The translations under genes were made by a program, and so were the position numbers. Positions 22,092-34,709 of a stretch of 64,000 bases of DNA are shown in pieces. Numbering within the stretch: position 1 is the first letter of the stretch; every line of letters begins with the position of its first letter. The stretch is taken from assembly GCA_963565915.1 (NCBI GenBank), contig OY751494.1, positions 2,604,001 through 2,668,000 of the forward strand, read 5' to 3'. Origin of the DNA: Entoloma clypeatum (Eukaryota > Basidiomycota > Agaricomycetes > Agaricales > Entolomataceae). The notes under the pieces were generated by a model. The model worked only from the letters and a program-made list of their open reading frames with translations. It was not told where the DNA came from and did no database searches.

Positions 22092-25000
22092 TCAAAGCTC
22101 ATCATGTTCAACTGGATTCCCATCATCATCAATCTCTTCCATCTCAATTGATACCTGAAATCCGGCGCTTAGCGTTACATTCGCAATGGTTGCCCCGGGG
22201 ACCTCGCTCACCTTATCCTTCATATGTTCTGGGAGGAGTACTTTCGCCTTACCGTCATCTTCGCCGAGCGGCATCTGTTCATTCTCCAGCGGTAGTGAAG
22301 GGTCGACTGGCGGCGCAGGCCGCACGCTCTCGTCAGTAGGTGCCGTCTCTGACACACCCAATGCGCGCCGTAAAACTCGATCAACCCGAGTGAAAAAGCT
22401 GTAGCCATTTAAATAGCGTGTTGCTTCCCCGAATATTTGACGCTCTCACCCGTTGCTGTCAGGCACCTCAAAGCCGGAACGCACAAGGGCACCGTCAATC
22501 AGAATCGATGCGATTTCTTTCAGTTCCTGCACAGCTTCGAGATCTTGGTCTTCACCCTCTAAGGGCAGATCCTTGACCCGACGGAGGAGTCCCTCGATTA
22601 ATGGTGAGCGAGGGTTTATTTCCATAGTCTTGGCTTTCAGTGCGACATCATAGAGAGCACCCCTGTTTCCCTTTCCGCTTGAAGCAGCTTAAAGTACAGG
22701 TAAGTGACCTTGGGAGATTTGGACGATACAGAAATGTAGTAACCTAGCATTCTTTGCACGTTGGCTGTGTATCCCATTTCGTCCGCAACAATAGCACACG
22801 GGCTTTTGACCAATCGATTAGAGATTACGACTAAGTAACATGTAAGCACAGATCTGATTTGGTCATTGAAAATAACCCACCATCACGAACGACATCCTTG
22901 GTTTCACTTTTAAGCCATGCCAACAGAGGTTGGAATTTTTCGGACAACAGCTTTTGTTGCTCTGTTTCGTGATCAGCTTCTAGACCTATGGGGGATATCA
23001 ATATTGTGGACTCGCTCGGCGGGATCAGTATACCTTCGTCACCAAATTTCAAACCAGCTTTGGCAACATCCTGGAAAGGCAACTTCCTAGTACAAGTGGT
23101 CAACGACAGCCTTCGATGTATAGGCAGGTCTTGACGCTTACTTCCATTCACGGAGATGACCCAGAAGAATTTCATCGAGGGGATCATTCAACAAAAGAAC
23201 CTCGTAGCCCCGAGCATGCAGTTTTTCGACGAAAACGCTTTGTGCGAGATCCTCAGCACGTTTGCCCATCTCTGCGAGATAGAAGATCTAGGAAATGATT
23301 GAGAGAAGACTGCCATGTAGAAGTGGCGTTGTTACCTGTTTTTGGCCCCCCTTCTTACTTTCAAGATACTGTGAGAAGTTAGGTTATTCCATGTTACGCC
23401 AACGGGATGGATAGCTTACCTGGTCAAAGGAAGTATGATTTCTCTGAGTGGTCGTGAAGCGACAAAGCGCCGCTAATTTTTCACGATTCTTGGCATCTTC
23501 GACAGCTCCGAGCTTGAAGACAGAACCGTATGTTTCTTGAACCTCCTTGAACTTCTCAGGGTCTTCCGCGAGCTTATTGAATAATTGGATTAAACGTTTG
23601 ACTATAATACCCTTCAATTGTTTCATGAATCCATTGGATTGTAATGTTTCTCGGGAAACATTCAGCGGCAAGTCGTCGGCTATAGAAAAAAGGTGATGAG
23701 TGTGGTTTTCAGAAACATGCTTATGACTCGCCATCAATGACGGCCTTGACCCAACTGGCCCACTGAGGGAGGGCATGTTTGCCGAAGTCTGATGTTATGA
23801 AAACCCGTTTGACCATCAATTTCATGTCATTGGACTTGTATGCCAAAGGCTGCTGCCAGAATTCTTTTGAGCTGAACAAACAATGCTTAGTGCCCATCTG
23901 CTGTGTAGGAGAACTGTGGTTTACATTTTACCAGGGAGGTAAAGAAGGGCCTTGAATGAGACACCAGAACCTGAATCGCCAGAAAAGTGTTGCCACGAAA
24001 GAGGCTTTGAAAAGTCTCTGAAGAACACGTTGAAGAATTGTATATAATCCCCTGAAGATCACATTTCACTACCGAAGGAGAGCAGATAGAGCAACACATA
24101 CTATCGGTTAAGTTCTTGGCATCCCTATCTCTCGATAAGATGACGTTGGTCAGAGCAAAGTATGAGACGACGCACCGAGCCCAAACCGGTGGTTGAACAT
24201 TCAATTGTACCCATTCTTCAACCAGTACAGACTTGGTTTTTTGAACAGGCTTTCCTTCCTTCTCGTCCACAGACACATCTTCTACAATGGCTTCATCCTC
24301 GTCGTTCTCTGATGCTTCAGCTTCGGACGCAGAAGACCGCTCCTCAGGTGCGTCTTCGTCTGGAACCTCGTCCATCCTCCTGTCGAAAACGTAAATTGGA
24401 AAGGAAGAAGAATAGGAAGAATGCTTGTTGCTGCTTCACGTCAACATAGGAGTCTGAAGAGAAGCTTGAAAGATCATACATGAGTTCTATGATTTTGGAG
24501 TTCTCGAGATATTCTAGGGCATCCGGTTTCAAGTGAAGAGTGATTTCAGTTCCACGTCCAAGGGTATTGCCGCGAGGGTCAGGGAAAACCTCGAACGAGT
24601 TATCATCAGCAGCAGAATTGAATATATACTGGACCGGGTCGGGAGTGTCCCCAGTTTGGGGCGGAATCGAGGCGACTTGAACACGGTCCGCAACAAGGAA
24701 ACTGCTATAAAAACCCAAACCAAAGGCGCCAATGAGATTCCCTGACCCAGTTCCATCTGAATTCTCGGCTCTCGCTAGAAAATCAGACGTTCCTGACTTC
24801 GCCAGTGTTCCCTGTAACGAAATCATGAGAAAAAGAAGAGGTCAGCTGCAACTACCCACCAGATTAGATGTCAACTCTTCAGGAGACATCCCAATGCCGG
24901 TATCTGTGGTGTTATTGATGGAGGTATGTTTTGGAAGTGACCTATTTACAAAAAAAAGTTCACCTGTGATGATGATACGTCCCCCTTTTCCATCCTCATC

Positions 25001-25438
25001 CTTCTCAGCCCTGATGGTGATGTTTAGTGGTTCACCATTCCAAAGGTCTTGATTAGTCAAAGCAGTGAGACGAAATTTCTCCACTGCATCGTTAGCGTTT
25101 GAGATGAGCTCCCGAATAAAGACCTCCCTAATCTTGTGTGAGGGGATGAGCATTCAGCATGACAAAGCTCAACTCACGAGTGAGAGTAGAGGCTAAACGA
25201 ACGGGTTAAAAATGAAAATGTAGATCGCGGCGAGTAAAGACTTGCCTGTTGATCACAATCTTGCGAAGACGTGCAACGTCGCTCTGATAGGCGTATTGGC
25301 CCCAGTGGGTTCCTACGATGAAGAAACGAGAGCCCGAACCTGATAATTATACTTCGCCCTGGAGGAAGCGTGTTCGGCAATGGCCTGGGACGAGAAAAGA
25401 GTCAGGGAAAGACAAAGGAGTGGGCGGAAGAACCGCAT
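22092..25438 (-). CDS. Endoplasmic reticulum HSP90 (endoplasmin/GRP94-like) with C-terminal HDEL
   Basis: ATP-dependent chaperone of the ER lumen. ATG 25438 gives a signal peptide (MRFFRPLLCLSLTLFSSQAIA). The N-terminal ATPase domain shows VFIRELISNANDAVEKFRL, the DTGIGMSPEEL motif across an intron, LAKSGTSDFLA and GAFGLGFYSSFLVAD. A charged acidic linker (about 24,240-24,375: DEVPDEDAPEERSS, then EDEAIVEDVSV) precedes the middle domain. The C-terminus reads RVLRRALGVSETA, an acidic Pro-rich tail, and HDEL before TGA at 22,092-22,094, the fungal ER-retrieval signal. Signal peptide plus HDEL fix the location. About ten short introns; one at 25,193-25,245 seems to be GC-AG (GCAAGT). It is divergent from the IQGAP gene by 169 bp and ends 90 bp before the upstream gene's start. 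Confidence 0.95.
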
Positions 25439-25607
25439 CTCAGAGACGATGTCAGCCGAGGGGTCTGTGGGTCTGCCAATTTATAAGAAAGGGCCAAGTA
25501 AGTAGACTGACGTGTCAACTATGTATTTACGTCGGGGCGTGACCGTGTGACCACTCGCGCCAATCTTGATCGAGGTTATTATGTAATATAGACTGGGCTC
25601 AAGTACT
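25439..25607. promoter_or_regulatory. 169 bp divergent promoter, HSP90 / IQGAP
   Basis: Shared intergenic segment between two outward-facing start codons. A chaperone gene would be expected to carry stress elements (ER stress or heat shock), but I see no clear consensus. A bidirectional promoter is inferred. Confidence 0.5.
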
Positions 25608-28600
25608 ATGAGCTCGATGGATCGCTCGACATCCTCAAACTCTGGCACTGCGACCCCATTCGCGTACCAAACTCGCCTTTTGGAACGCACATCCTCCCGC
25701 GGCGGCGGGGCCTTGTTATCTCGCAGTGATTCTCAATCGGGCATGGGCATCCTGAGCAGCTCGAACAACCCCACCTCAATAACGAGAAAGTGGACCCCAT
25801 CGCACCGTGTTGGAAGCAGCTTAGATTCTACACGCGGTAAGTGGGAGGAACGTATCAAAGAAGCCGCCAATGAGAGTACTGTCGATTCCATCCGTTCTCC
25901 AACCAGAAGGAGTGGGACACCAACACTCATCCAGCATCGCGACCTTCCATCCTGCACATCCTCTGATGACCATCGCTCAGCCACTCCTCCCCTCATTTCC
26001 TCCCAGCCGCACAGGTCCCCCACATACCCTAAACGCCAGACCATGCCAGCACCAATCATCGCTTCGCCGCTCTCTCCCAATGCGACCGGGATCGCAGTCG
26101 AGGGTGATTCCAGATTACTTTCGGACGAGCCTGCAACATCCCACCGCATCTTTATGCCTCTAATGTCCCTCCATTCACCGTCCAGCTCATCCACTTCCAC
26201 TCTTGTCTCCACTCCCTCTGGTTCAAGGTCAGCATCGCCTCCAAACCGGCATCGATCGACTACCCTCGATTCCTCAGACCGGGTAGAATCATCAAGGGGG
26301 AAATCTCCTACTCCGATGCACTCAATCTCGAAAGCGCCTTCACCTGCAACCTACAATGCATCTGAATCCTCAACATCTTCATCAATCCGACGCCGACCAA
26401 GATCTTTATATGGTTCATCCTATGAAGCTCTCGCGGTATCAGGCAACGCCGCTCAACCTTCATCCCATCACCCAGAGTTCACGCCATCATCGCCTGAGAA
26501 ACATTCGAGCGCTCTACGGTCACCGAAGCCATTGTCATCGCCTGTGATGTCGCCCACCGTGTATCGAAGTTCTTACATGTCGAACAAGAAGTATGGCGAC
26601 AACCTCATTTCCGGGCGTCGCCTTGGAAGACACCTCCCACGTATTGCCAGCGGGGATGCCGAAGAACCAGCGAAGATGGACGAACGGGAGGAGGGTAGGC
26701 TCGGTCGTCACCCAGATCGAGAACGAGGATTGCACAGTGATCACGAACATGTTTCGCTTTCGCCCGACAAGCCTAGAAAGCCAGAGCTCATTACTGCTAA
26801 TGTCCCTAGCGGAGATGATGTTGCCGGATTGCCTGGTCGAATACAGCTGAAAGCACCGACCTCTCCTTCTTCTCCCTTACCCTCCTATCGCGGATTATGG
26901 GCAGACACACAACGGCATCTCATTCAGGCGTATGAATATTTGTGCCATGTCGGGGAGGCACAACAATGGATAGAAGGATGTTTGGGTGAGGAATTAGGGT
27001 TTGGTGTTGTGGAGATGGAGGATGGGTTGAGAAACGGCGTCGTTTTAGCCAAGCTTGTCCGTGCGTTCCAGGGAGATAGTGCCGTCAAGAAAATCTATGA
27101 GGTGGGTTTCAAGTTTTCAATACGGCTGTAGATTGAACGGTTGCAGGCGCCCAAACTAGACTTTCGCCATTCAGATAACATCAACTATTTTTTTAATTTT
27201 GTCCGCCAAATCGGCCTTCCAGAGGTACGCTATCACCTTGTATGTTTGAAAATCTTCGAAGGTTTTCTTCGTAGGGATTCGTCTTCGAATTAACTGATCT
27301 ATATGAGAAAAAGAACCTTCCCAAAGTCATTTACTGCATCCATGCTCTGAGGTGCGTTGCCGTAGCCTTCGACGTAGCCTTTTAAGCCATCCACAACTTC
27401 GGTAGCCATCTGCTTGCCCACAGAGGGATGGCTGAGAGGATTGGTAATCTACTTGGACGCCTACAATTCTCCGATGACCAATTGCGAAAGACCCAAAAAG
27501 GTCTTAAAGATGCTGGTGTTGCCATGCCTAACTTCGGAAACGTTGGTCGCGACTTAGCTAAGGAAATTAACGAGGAACCGGAGATTGAAATGGAAACGGA
27601 AGATGACCGTAAGCCGTTATTTCGTTGAAGCGATTGATGGATACCGAAGACATATTTCCAGGCCGTGATCGAGTGCTACTGGAAAATGAAGCCTCGATTA
27701 TCGAGTTTCAGTCTCATGCCCGCGGAGTCCTCCTACGTCGAAAGCGGGCGATGTTTCATGGTCGCATGCATCTCGCGACACGTCATATTTACCAAGTTCA
27801 AGCTCGATGTCGCGGTCTTCTGACGCGGGGGAAACTGAAGCAAGAACACAAGGAAATAATGAAATCAGAGATCTGGGTTGTATCGCTGCAAGCTCTTGCG
27901 TACGGTGTTATTGTCCGCCGGCGGTGGCGTTCACGACTGTGTCAGATACGAGATCTGGCGTCGTCAGTCATCATGCTCCAGGCCCATCTCCGTGGAGTTC
28001 TCCAGCGCCGTCGGTTTTCCCGATTGAAAGCCGCCTTGAGAAAGAACACTTTTTCTATGAGCAAACTGCAAGCAGTAGCTCGTGCCCGCCTTGTCCGGAC
28101 CGCACACACTCAACTCACCAAATCCTTTACGCAAGCCACCGTAACGTTTTCCATCACTGCCTTGCAAGCATATGCTCGAGGAGCTCTTACCAGGAGGCGA
28201 GCGTTCAGACAGCAGACGGTGTTGCAACGGGATGGACATCATTTTACAGCCTTGCAAGCCCATTGTAGAGGCGTTTTAGTGCGAAGACGGATGCGGACGC
28301 ACATGGCAAAGTTAGAAGATGTAACGCATGTTGTTATTCGTATTCAGGCGGCAGTTCGGACATATCTTGCAAGGAAGCGATTACTCGTTCTCATCCGCGG
28401 ACTCCGAAGAGTGACCCCGATGATTATTGGCTTCCAGGCCCGCACGCGAGCAACCATTGCTCGCCAGAAGCATCTCAACCTCCAGAAAGCACTCAGCGAG
28501 CCCAGATCCATAGTCGTTGTCGGCGGCTTACAAGCAGTGGCCCGTGCCAAGCTGGCACGTAACCGACATCAAGAACTCACCCGAACCCTGGACTTTGTCG

Positions 28601-31600
28601 CACCGGATGTGGTCGGTTTCCAAGCTGCAGTGCGTGGAGCTATGGTACGACGTGACTTTCATGTGTGGAGAGATCATCTACATCGGAGCCAATATGTGGC
28701 TACCTTGTTGCAAGCCATGTTACGAGGAGCCCTGGTCCGTCGCTCTTTCCGCCAAAAGATGGATTACTACAGGACGAATCTGAACAAAGTAGTGAAAATA
28801 CAGTCTCTGTTCCGCGCCAAAGAAACGCGTGAACAATATAGGCAGTTGACTATGGGCAAAAATGTCACTGTTGGCACCATAAAGAACTTTGTTCATCTTC
28901 TAGACGACTCCGAGGCAGATTTCCAAGAGGAGATCAAAGTTGAGCGGCTAAGGAAACGGGTCGTGGAGTGTATTCGAGAAAATCAAGCACTGGAAAACGA
29001 TGTCAACGATCTGGATGTCAAGATCGCTCTTGTCGTTCAGAATGCAAAAAGTTTCGAGGACGTCATAAAAGCCCGGCGGAAGTATGACGTCGACAATGCT
29101 GCCGCACATGCCGCAAGGCTCTCTCTTCTGGCTGCTCACGGTGACCCGTTTTCTGGACCAAATACGCTTGATCATACTGCAAGACGCAAGCTTGAGCTCT
29201 ATCAACAACTCTTCTACCTCTTACAAACGAAAGGAGAGTATTTGAGTCGCCTTTTCGTCCACTTGTCTTCGAACAAAGCCTCGGAGAAGGATCGCCGTTT
29301 CACCGAAAGAGTGGTTTTAGCGCTTTTTGGATATGGACAAGACCGTAGGGAAGATTATTTGCTCTTGAAATTGTTCCAGGTGCGGCGACAAGTCCTGAGC
29401 TTTCAGATGTCAGAGATTCATGGAATTCTGAAGCTTGCTATTCGTGAGGAGGTCAACTCCGCTTCCTCGATTGATGAGATTGCATACGGACATCCAATGT
29501 TCATGAATATCGCAGTGCATTACGTCCGCCCGAAACAGATGACCTACACGCGAGACACGTTTCAAGCCATCATCCGTGAGGTGATCAATTCGGACGACCT
29601 CGATCTCGAAGTGGACCCATCGGTGGTATGTACATGAGAAATTAACCTGGCCTTTTCAACTTCATCATCCACCCCTAGATACATGCATCTAGGATTGAAG
29701 TGGAGGAAATGAAATCCGGCATTTCCAGCTCAAAACCAAAAGACGTCACCTTCCACGAAGCCATCCAGGATCCAGAAACGCGGCCAATATATATTCGTCG
29801 TCAGTTCTGCTTAAATCTAATTGCCTCATTTTTTAATCAAGGCAATAAGATTTGCAAATTTTACAGTGGTGGACGCAGGCGTTCGTCACAGGCATGCAGC
29901 AATCGACGAAGAAAATGCCTTACGGAATGAGGTACCTTGCACGAGAGACTCTACTGCATCTGCGGGTAACTCTTATCCGAACATGATCGCTTACACTGTT
30001 CTAACAATGAATTAGGCAAGGTTCCCGGAAGCTCCCCTCGAGACGTATACCACGTGTATCGGAAGACTGGTATATTATCGATATATAAATCCGGCAATCA
30101 TGTTGAGCCTTTTAAACACAATCCCCCCTCCCCCATAGGCTTACCTGCTCCATTCTCAGCGCTCCTGAAACATTCGACATTGTGTCCGAAACAGTTGATG
30201 TCGCGGCTCGAAAAAATCTTGCCCAGGTATCCAGGGTACTCACCCAAATCGCAAACGGCTCCAATTTCAATGATGATAGTCCAGCGTACATACCGATTAA
30301 CGATTTTGTCTCAAAGTCCATTGGAGAGGTTTCGGCCTGGTTGCTCGAAGGTAAGTATGTGCTTCAAGGGACATCTCCTTTACTATGTTAGCTTGCAGTT
30401 GCGGATGTTACTGATGCCGAAGCTCACTTCCACGCCCATGAATTCCTCGACGCTACGGTTCAGCCGAAACCTATCTATATATCTCCCAATGAGATCTATA
30501 CCATGCATGGCCTGCTATCCCAGTATCTCAGTCAAATTGTAACCGCCTCCATTATCCAAGCTATGCATCTGACGGATTTCATCAGGCCCCCCATAAAGAT
30601 GATACCCTACAGATTATACTCAACGAACTTGAGGGTGTGCCGAACCTAGGAAATGAAGAGTTGAAAAACGCTAGAGATACGGCCATCACTTTGGAACTCA
30701 CGAACCGCTTTGCACACGTCCAAGGTCGGGCTTATACATGAGCAGCAGACACATTTTAACACGATCGAATTCAGATCCTCATGCGGAAGCGAAAACGTTA
30801 TGGGTGCAAGCTAAACGCGGTGTTCTGGCGATCTTGCGTGTACAACCTACTCAGGATCTTTTGGAGTCGTTGATGCGCCCCGTCACTGAAGACGATGAAC
30901 TTTTGTGGGAAGAAGTCCTCGAAACAGAAATGCAAAATGAGGCACGTCAGGCCCCACGACGTCAACCTTCCGCCATTGCACCGGAATCGGCATATCGTCT
31001 CGAGGACATTCGATCGTGAGTCGTTTTATCAGGTCCCTCATCAACATAATCTTACTTTTGCAGTTTGAAATTTGCTGCGGTGAAAGCACTCGCGATTGCG
31101 AATTTATTAGACTTGGAAAAGCAGGACAAAATAACTCGCGACGACGGATTCCAAGGAATTCTCAACGCGATTGCGGGAGATGTACGCAGCAAACACAGAA
31201 AGCGCATCCAGAGACAACAAGAGATGCAAAGTATGAACGAGGCTCTCCGACAACTGGCGGAACGCAAGAAGTATTTTGAAGAACAGATTGATAGTTATCA
31301 CAACTATGTTGAAGCTGCCATGAATACAATGCAACGTGGAAAAGGGTGACTGTCACCTGAGCTCCTCCTGGTTGTTCTTTGTCTGATGTCCCAGCAGGAA
31401 AAAGAGATTCGTCTTGCCGTTTACGAAACAATACTTCCACCTTCGCGATCTGCAAAAATCTGGAAGGAACCCACAATTTGGATCCTTCTTCTATACAGCC
31501 AAGGACCTTTACGAAAGAGGAATTTTATTGTCAATCGACCGATACTCTCCCCGTCAATTCGACAAAATCCAGCTGACGATGTCCTCAAATACTGCTGGGG

Positions 31601-31835
31601 TGTTCACTCTAGTGCTCGAATCCACCATGCTTGGAGCAGCCACACGCATCGCATCGGAAGATGTGCGTATGGGGGACCTCCTGCAAGCAAAGTACGAGAA
31701 GCGTCCGTCGATTTCTCTATTCAACAGCGTGGTCAATGTCAACCTTGAATTATTCCTCTACCAAATTAACAAAAAGTGGGTGTTGACTACGAATAAGGAT
31801 CTTGACTCTGACGGGAACACAGGTTCTATGCATGA
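25608..31835 (+). CDS. IQG1: IQGAP-type cytokinetic ring scaffold (CH - IQ repeats - RasGAP-like - RasGAP C)
   Basis: Actomyosin-ring scaffold of the IQGAP/Rng2/Iqg1 family, roughly 1,800-1,900 residues. ATG 25608 begins a Ser/Pro-rich disordered region of about 420 residues. The calponin-homology domain is split by introns: QQWIEGCLGEELGFGVVEME, GVVLAKLVRAFQGD, PKLDFRHSDNINYFFNF, LTDLYEKKNLPKVIYCIHAL. From about 27,700 to 28,840 there are 13 IQ-like motifs (for example FQSHARGVLLRRKR, IQAAVRTYLARKR, LQAMLRGALVRR), the binding sites for calmodulin or myosin light chains. A RasGAP-like domain follows (about 29,200-30,700), then a RasGAP C-terminal domain (LKFAAVKALAIANLLDLEK, ITRDDGFQGILNAIAGDV, TSSNTAGVF-like and LELFLYQINKK regions). 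A last intron (GTGGGT...AACACAG) gives the end FYA and TGA at 31,833-31,835. Around ten introns. No lesion seen. Confidence 0.93.
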
Positions 31836-33096
31836 TCCATTGTCAATATTTCTTGTTCTGTTTGCTTCAAACACGCTGCAATCACTTTCATTATCGTGTA
31901 GGTTATATCAAAATTACAATCATCTCTGGCTTCTCCATCAATTGAGGTCGTGACATATACTCACAAGTTCCGAAATTTGGGATGACGTCGCCGTTGGCCT
32001 GGATCCCTGAATATTTGAATACCTGGTAACGTTTGAGATTTCCTTGTCGGTGCCCTTCTTGTCAGCTTTGTTCTTCTCTTCGAGTAAGTAGACATTTTTT
32101 GTCGGTAGGGATGATCAGTCGAAAACTCTGACATGCGGCGGTTGATTCAGATAGCCAGCCAGGACAGCATACATACCAAAGGAGAGAGGCTATGTCCGCG
32201 AAGTATTTCGGTGCTTGATCTGTTATGAAAATGGGTCTAAGAACTGTTTACGACCGGACGTTCCGTCACCCATCTCGGCCGTTTTTCTGATATATACTGT
32301 ATATATTTTTTGAATTTTTTCGGAATTTTGGGGCTTTCTAGGAAAAACTTTTTGATCACATGTGCGAACATGTGCCAGTACTTTGGACGAGATCTACCAT
32401 CAGGAAATTGACTGAAAACTGATAATACTAAATATATCATTATATGCTAAACTGTAAAGGTGTTGGGGGTGCCATAACCCTCAGAGCGACAATGGAAAGA
32501 GGAACATGGTATACTGTACTATTACGACCAGGTGTTCAGTCACGCGTCACACACCCTGATGAACTGGTATGGCCACGGTCCGGTTCGCGAACATTTCAAA
32601 CAAGGTTCGAACAGGAACCGAACCTTAATGTTCGGGTTTAGGTTCGGCCTCGCCCCGAACCCGAACATTTAATAAGGGTTCAGGTTCGGGCCGATGCCAA
32701 ACCGAACATTGCCGAACACGCAGCGAACCCAAAAGTCATATGACTTTGTTGATTGTTGATCAACAAAGTTGAAAAAAATCAAACATTGACTACTTTTGGT
32801 ATAACAGTATTTTTCATTGAATATTTCAAGTTCAACTCATTTCCAGGTTTCATGTCTTTTTCAGGTTTTAGATCTAAATTTTGCCTTTTTGCTCAACACC
32901 CAACAACCAGGATCTCACTTGAGATAGGCCAGAAATATAAACATACAAAAATTTATTTTAAAATCAACTTTTTATCAACCAACTACCAACTACAACTGCT
33001 TAAATTGTAGTTGTGCATGCCGAGGTGGTGGTTCCACTCAGGGCTGGTTGTGGTTCCCATCAAAAGCTGGACATACATCCAACAAATCAAATCTAA
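31836..33096. other. Intergenic region between IQGAP and the retroelement zone
   Basis: No gene seen. After the IQGAP 3' UTR the DNA becomes AT-rich and repeat-like. A palindromic AT stretch with TATATAC and TATATATTTT lies near 32,290-32,315, and a GGTTCGG-rich tract is listed separately. It marks the edge of the gene-rich part. Confidence 0.5.
32572..32722. repeat. GGTTCGG / CCGAACC degenerate minisatellite
   Basis: About 150 bp packed with the words GGTTCGG, GTTCGGG and their complements CCGAACC and CCGAACA in both orientations (for example 32,577-32,592, 32,618-32,650, 32,675-32,700). This gives potential for hairpins. Origin unknown; a C-to-T weathered counterpart seems to lie at 62,508-62,640. 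Confidence 0.6.
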
Positions 33097-33476
33097 TGTT
33101 ATGATCGCTCTTATCTTATCCTATTATCTAATCTCATCTTTATCTTATCTCTTTATCTTATCTTATCTTGTCCTATCTCTTGATCTTATCCTATCTTATC
33201 TGAAACCTTGATCTTATCCTACCTCATGTTAGACACATGTTATTCTAGAACAGTCTTATTTACTGTGCATTACTGTGCACCTCATTTATGCCTCATGGTA
33301 TTTACATATATAAGTAGCCTCTTTCCTTTGTATTCTGTAGCTTGTTCTCTTGAGATCCCATGTGGGTCAATAGTCAGCATCGCTCCTTTGTCTTAATGGC
33401 ATCGTATTACCTCTTCTTGCGCGTTTTATGTTCGGGCCTGTGGATGTAGTCTTCAGACTCACATGTCGCCTCAACA
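33097..33476 (+). repeat. Solo LTR, family A, with 5 bp target duplication
   Basis: 380 bp starting TGTTATGAT and ending CCTCAACA, flanked by a perfect 5 bp direct repeat TCTAA (33,092-33,096 and 33,477-33,481). Inside is a TTATC/TTATCC microsatellite (about 33,110-33,225), then a conserved block with TATTTACATATATAAGTAG and AGCTTGTTCTCTTGAGAT that is shared with copies at 53,965 and 55,694. A TATA-like box in that block fits an LTR promoter. No internal retroelement sequence accompanies it, so it is a solo LTR. Confidence 0.85.
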
Positions 33477-34134
33477 TCTAAGGTCCAACAATCAACAATC
33501 AACATCCAACTTTGTTGCATGTGGTTCCACCAGACCTGGATTGTGGCTCCTTGGGTCTTGATTCCTTGGTTCCATATTCTGTTTGTGGTTCTGTATTGCA
33601 GTGTTGTGCAAGGGGGTGTTGGGACCGGAATTTTTACATGGGATCAGAATTTGCCTTATAAATGGCTGGGAGATTGAAAAATGATTTTTTCAGATTTTTC
33701 CCAGCACTTCTTAACCTTCTTCCTAAAAAGGAAAGAGGGGGGCTCAATTTTTTTTTCTGCAAAGTTTTGCGGAATGGTTCGTGTGATCCAAAAAAAGAAA
33801 AAAGAAATCAGAAAAATAAAACTTTATTCAAATATTTTCATTATAACTTGGGAACCATCACACAAATTGAAAAATTTGGATTTTCCAGCCTCTTTGTTGC
33901 ACTTCTGACACAAGCTTCTGACTGAGCCTGTAATGTGACTATGAGATGAACAAAACACAGGCAGACCTATGAAAAAGTTGTTCCTGAGTGATCCCTTAGA
34001 ATAGCCATATGTCAGCAGTCAGCTCATTCTAGCATAGCCACTATTCCATCATAGGGAGCAGCCCTCTGATGAGCCTCTTTGCAAGGGCAAAACACAAGTT
34101 TCTAATAGCTCATGCCTCACAAGAGTTCAATCAT
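33477..34134. other. AT-rich intergenic DNA, no gene seen
   Basis: 658 bp between two LTRs. Homopolymer A and T runs (for example 33,746-33,760 and 33,790-33,830) and CAACAATCAAC repeats, but no credible coding frame. It is probably old transposon-derived DNA. Confidence 0.45.
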
Positions 34135-34507
34135 TGTTACGGGTTCTACGGTATGCGGACGACGACGTCATCACTTTTACTTATTGGCCCGACTCGGCGC
34201 CCTCTTACGAATACATTATGTCGCAACATCTATTTCCATTCCCTTTGCTGCCGCTCTGACTCATTCTGCAGTAGCTTTACTCAGCTCCGCAGTATGTATG
34301 ACTCATTGTACATAGCCTTCTGCAGTCGCCTTACTCATGCGCACTGCCTTCCGCAGTACTGACTCATCCGCTACCGCCTATAGTCAGTACCTATATAAAC
34401 CCCTTGTACTAGAGTAGATTCCTTAGATTTAGCAATCACATTGCTCTCTGCCTTTCCACTTCCTGCATATTCTGCCTGAACCTTGGAATGGTTTGTTAAG
34501 CATAACA
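34135..34507 (+). repeat. LTR, family B, plus orientation
   Basis: 373 bp from TGTTACGGG to GCATAACA. It matches in reverse the segment 46,790-47,191: shared words include GGCCCGACTCGGCGCCCTCTTACGA-like sequence, repeated GACTCATNNNGCAGT units, and a CTATATAAACC TATA box near 34,391. Just downstream is a short leader and then an ATG-led ORF, so this is probably the 5' LTR of a family B element. No TSD can be assigned. Confidence 0.75.
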
Positions 34508-34709
34508 AGTTGCTAAATCTCGTTAGGTTCGCCCAGAGCGAAGAGAGCAACTACCAGACGAGTCAAGATGTCGCGCTTCTTTGAAGACTTCACCAGTAAC
34601 CCATTCAGCACACCAGAAGCCCGACAGGAGGAGCTAAGTCCTCAAGACAGTATCGATTTTACACTCATCCAGCAGTACATTGAATCGGAGATCCGTCGCA
34701 TCCTACAGC

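Noticed and set aside
32740..32770. Palindrome around TTGTTGATTGTTGATCAACAA as a transposon end
   Set aside because: No matching partner or target duplication found nearby.
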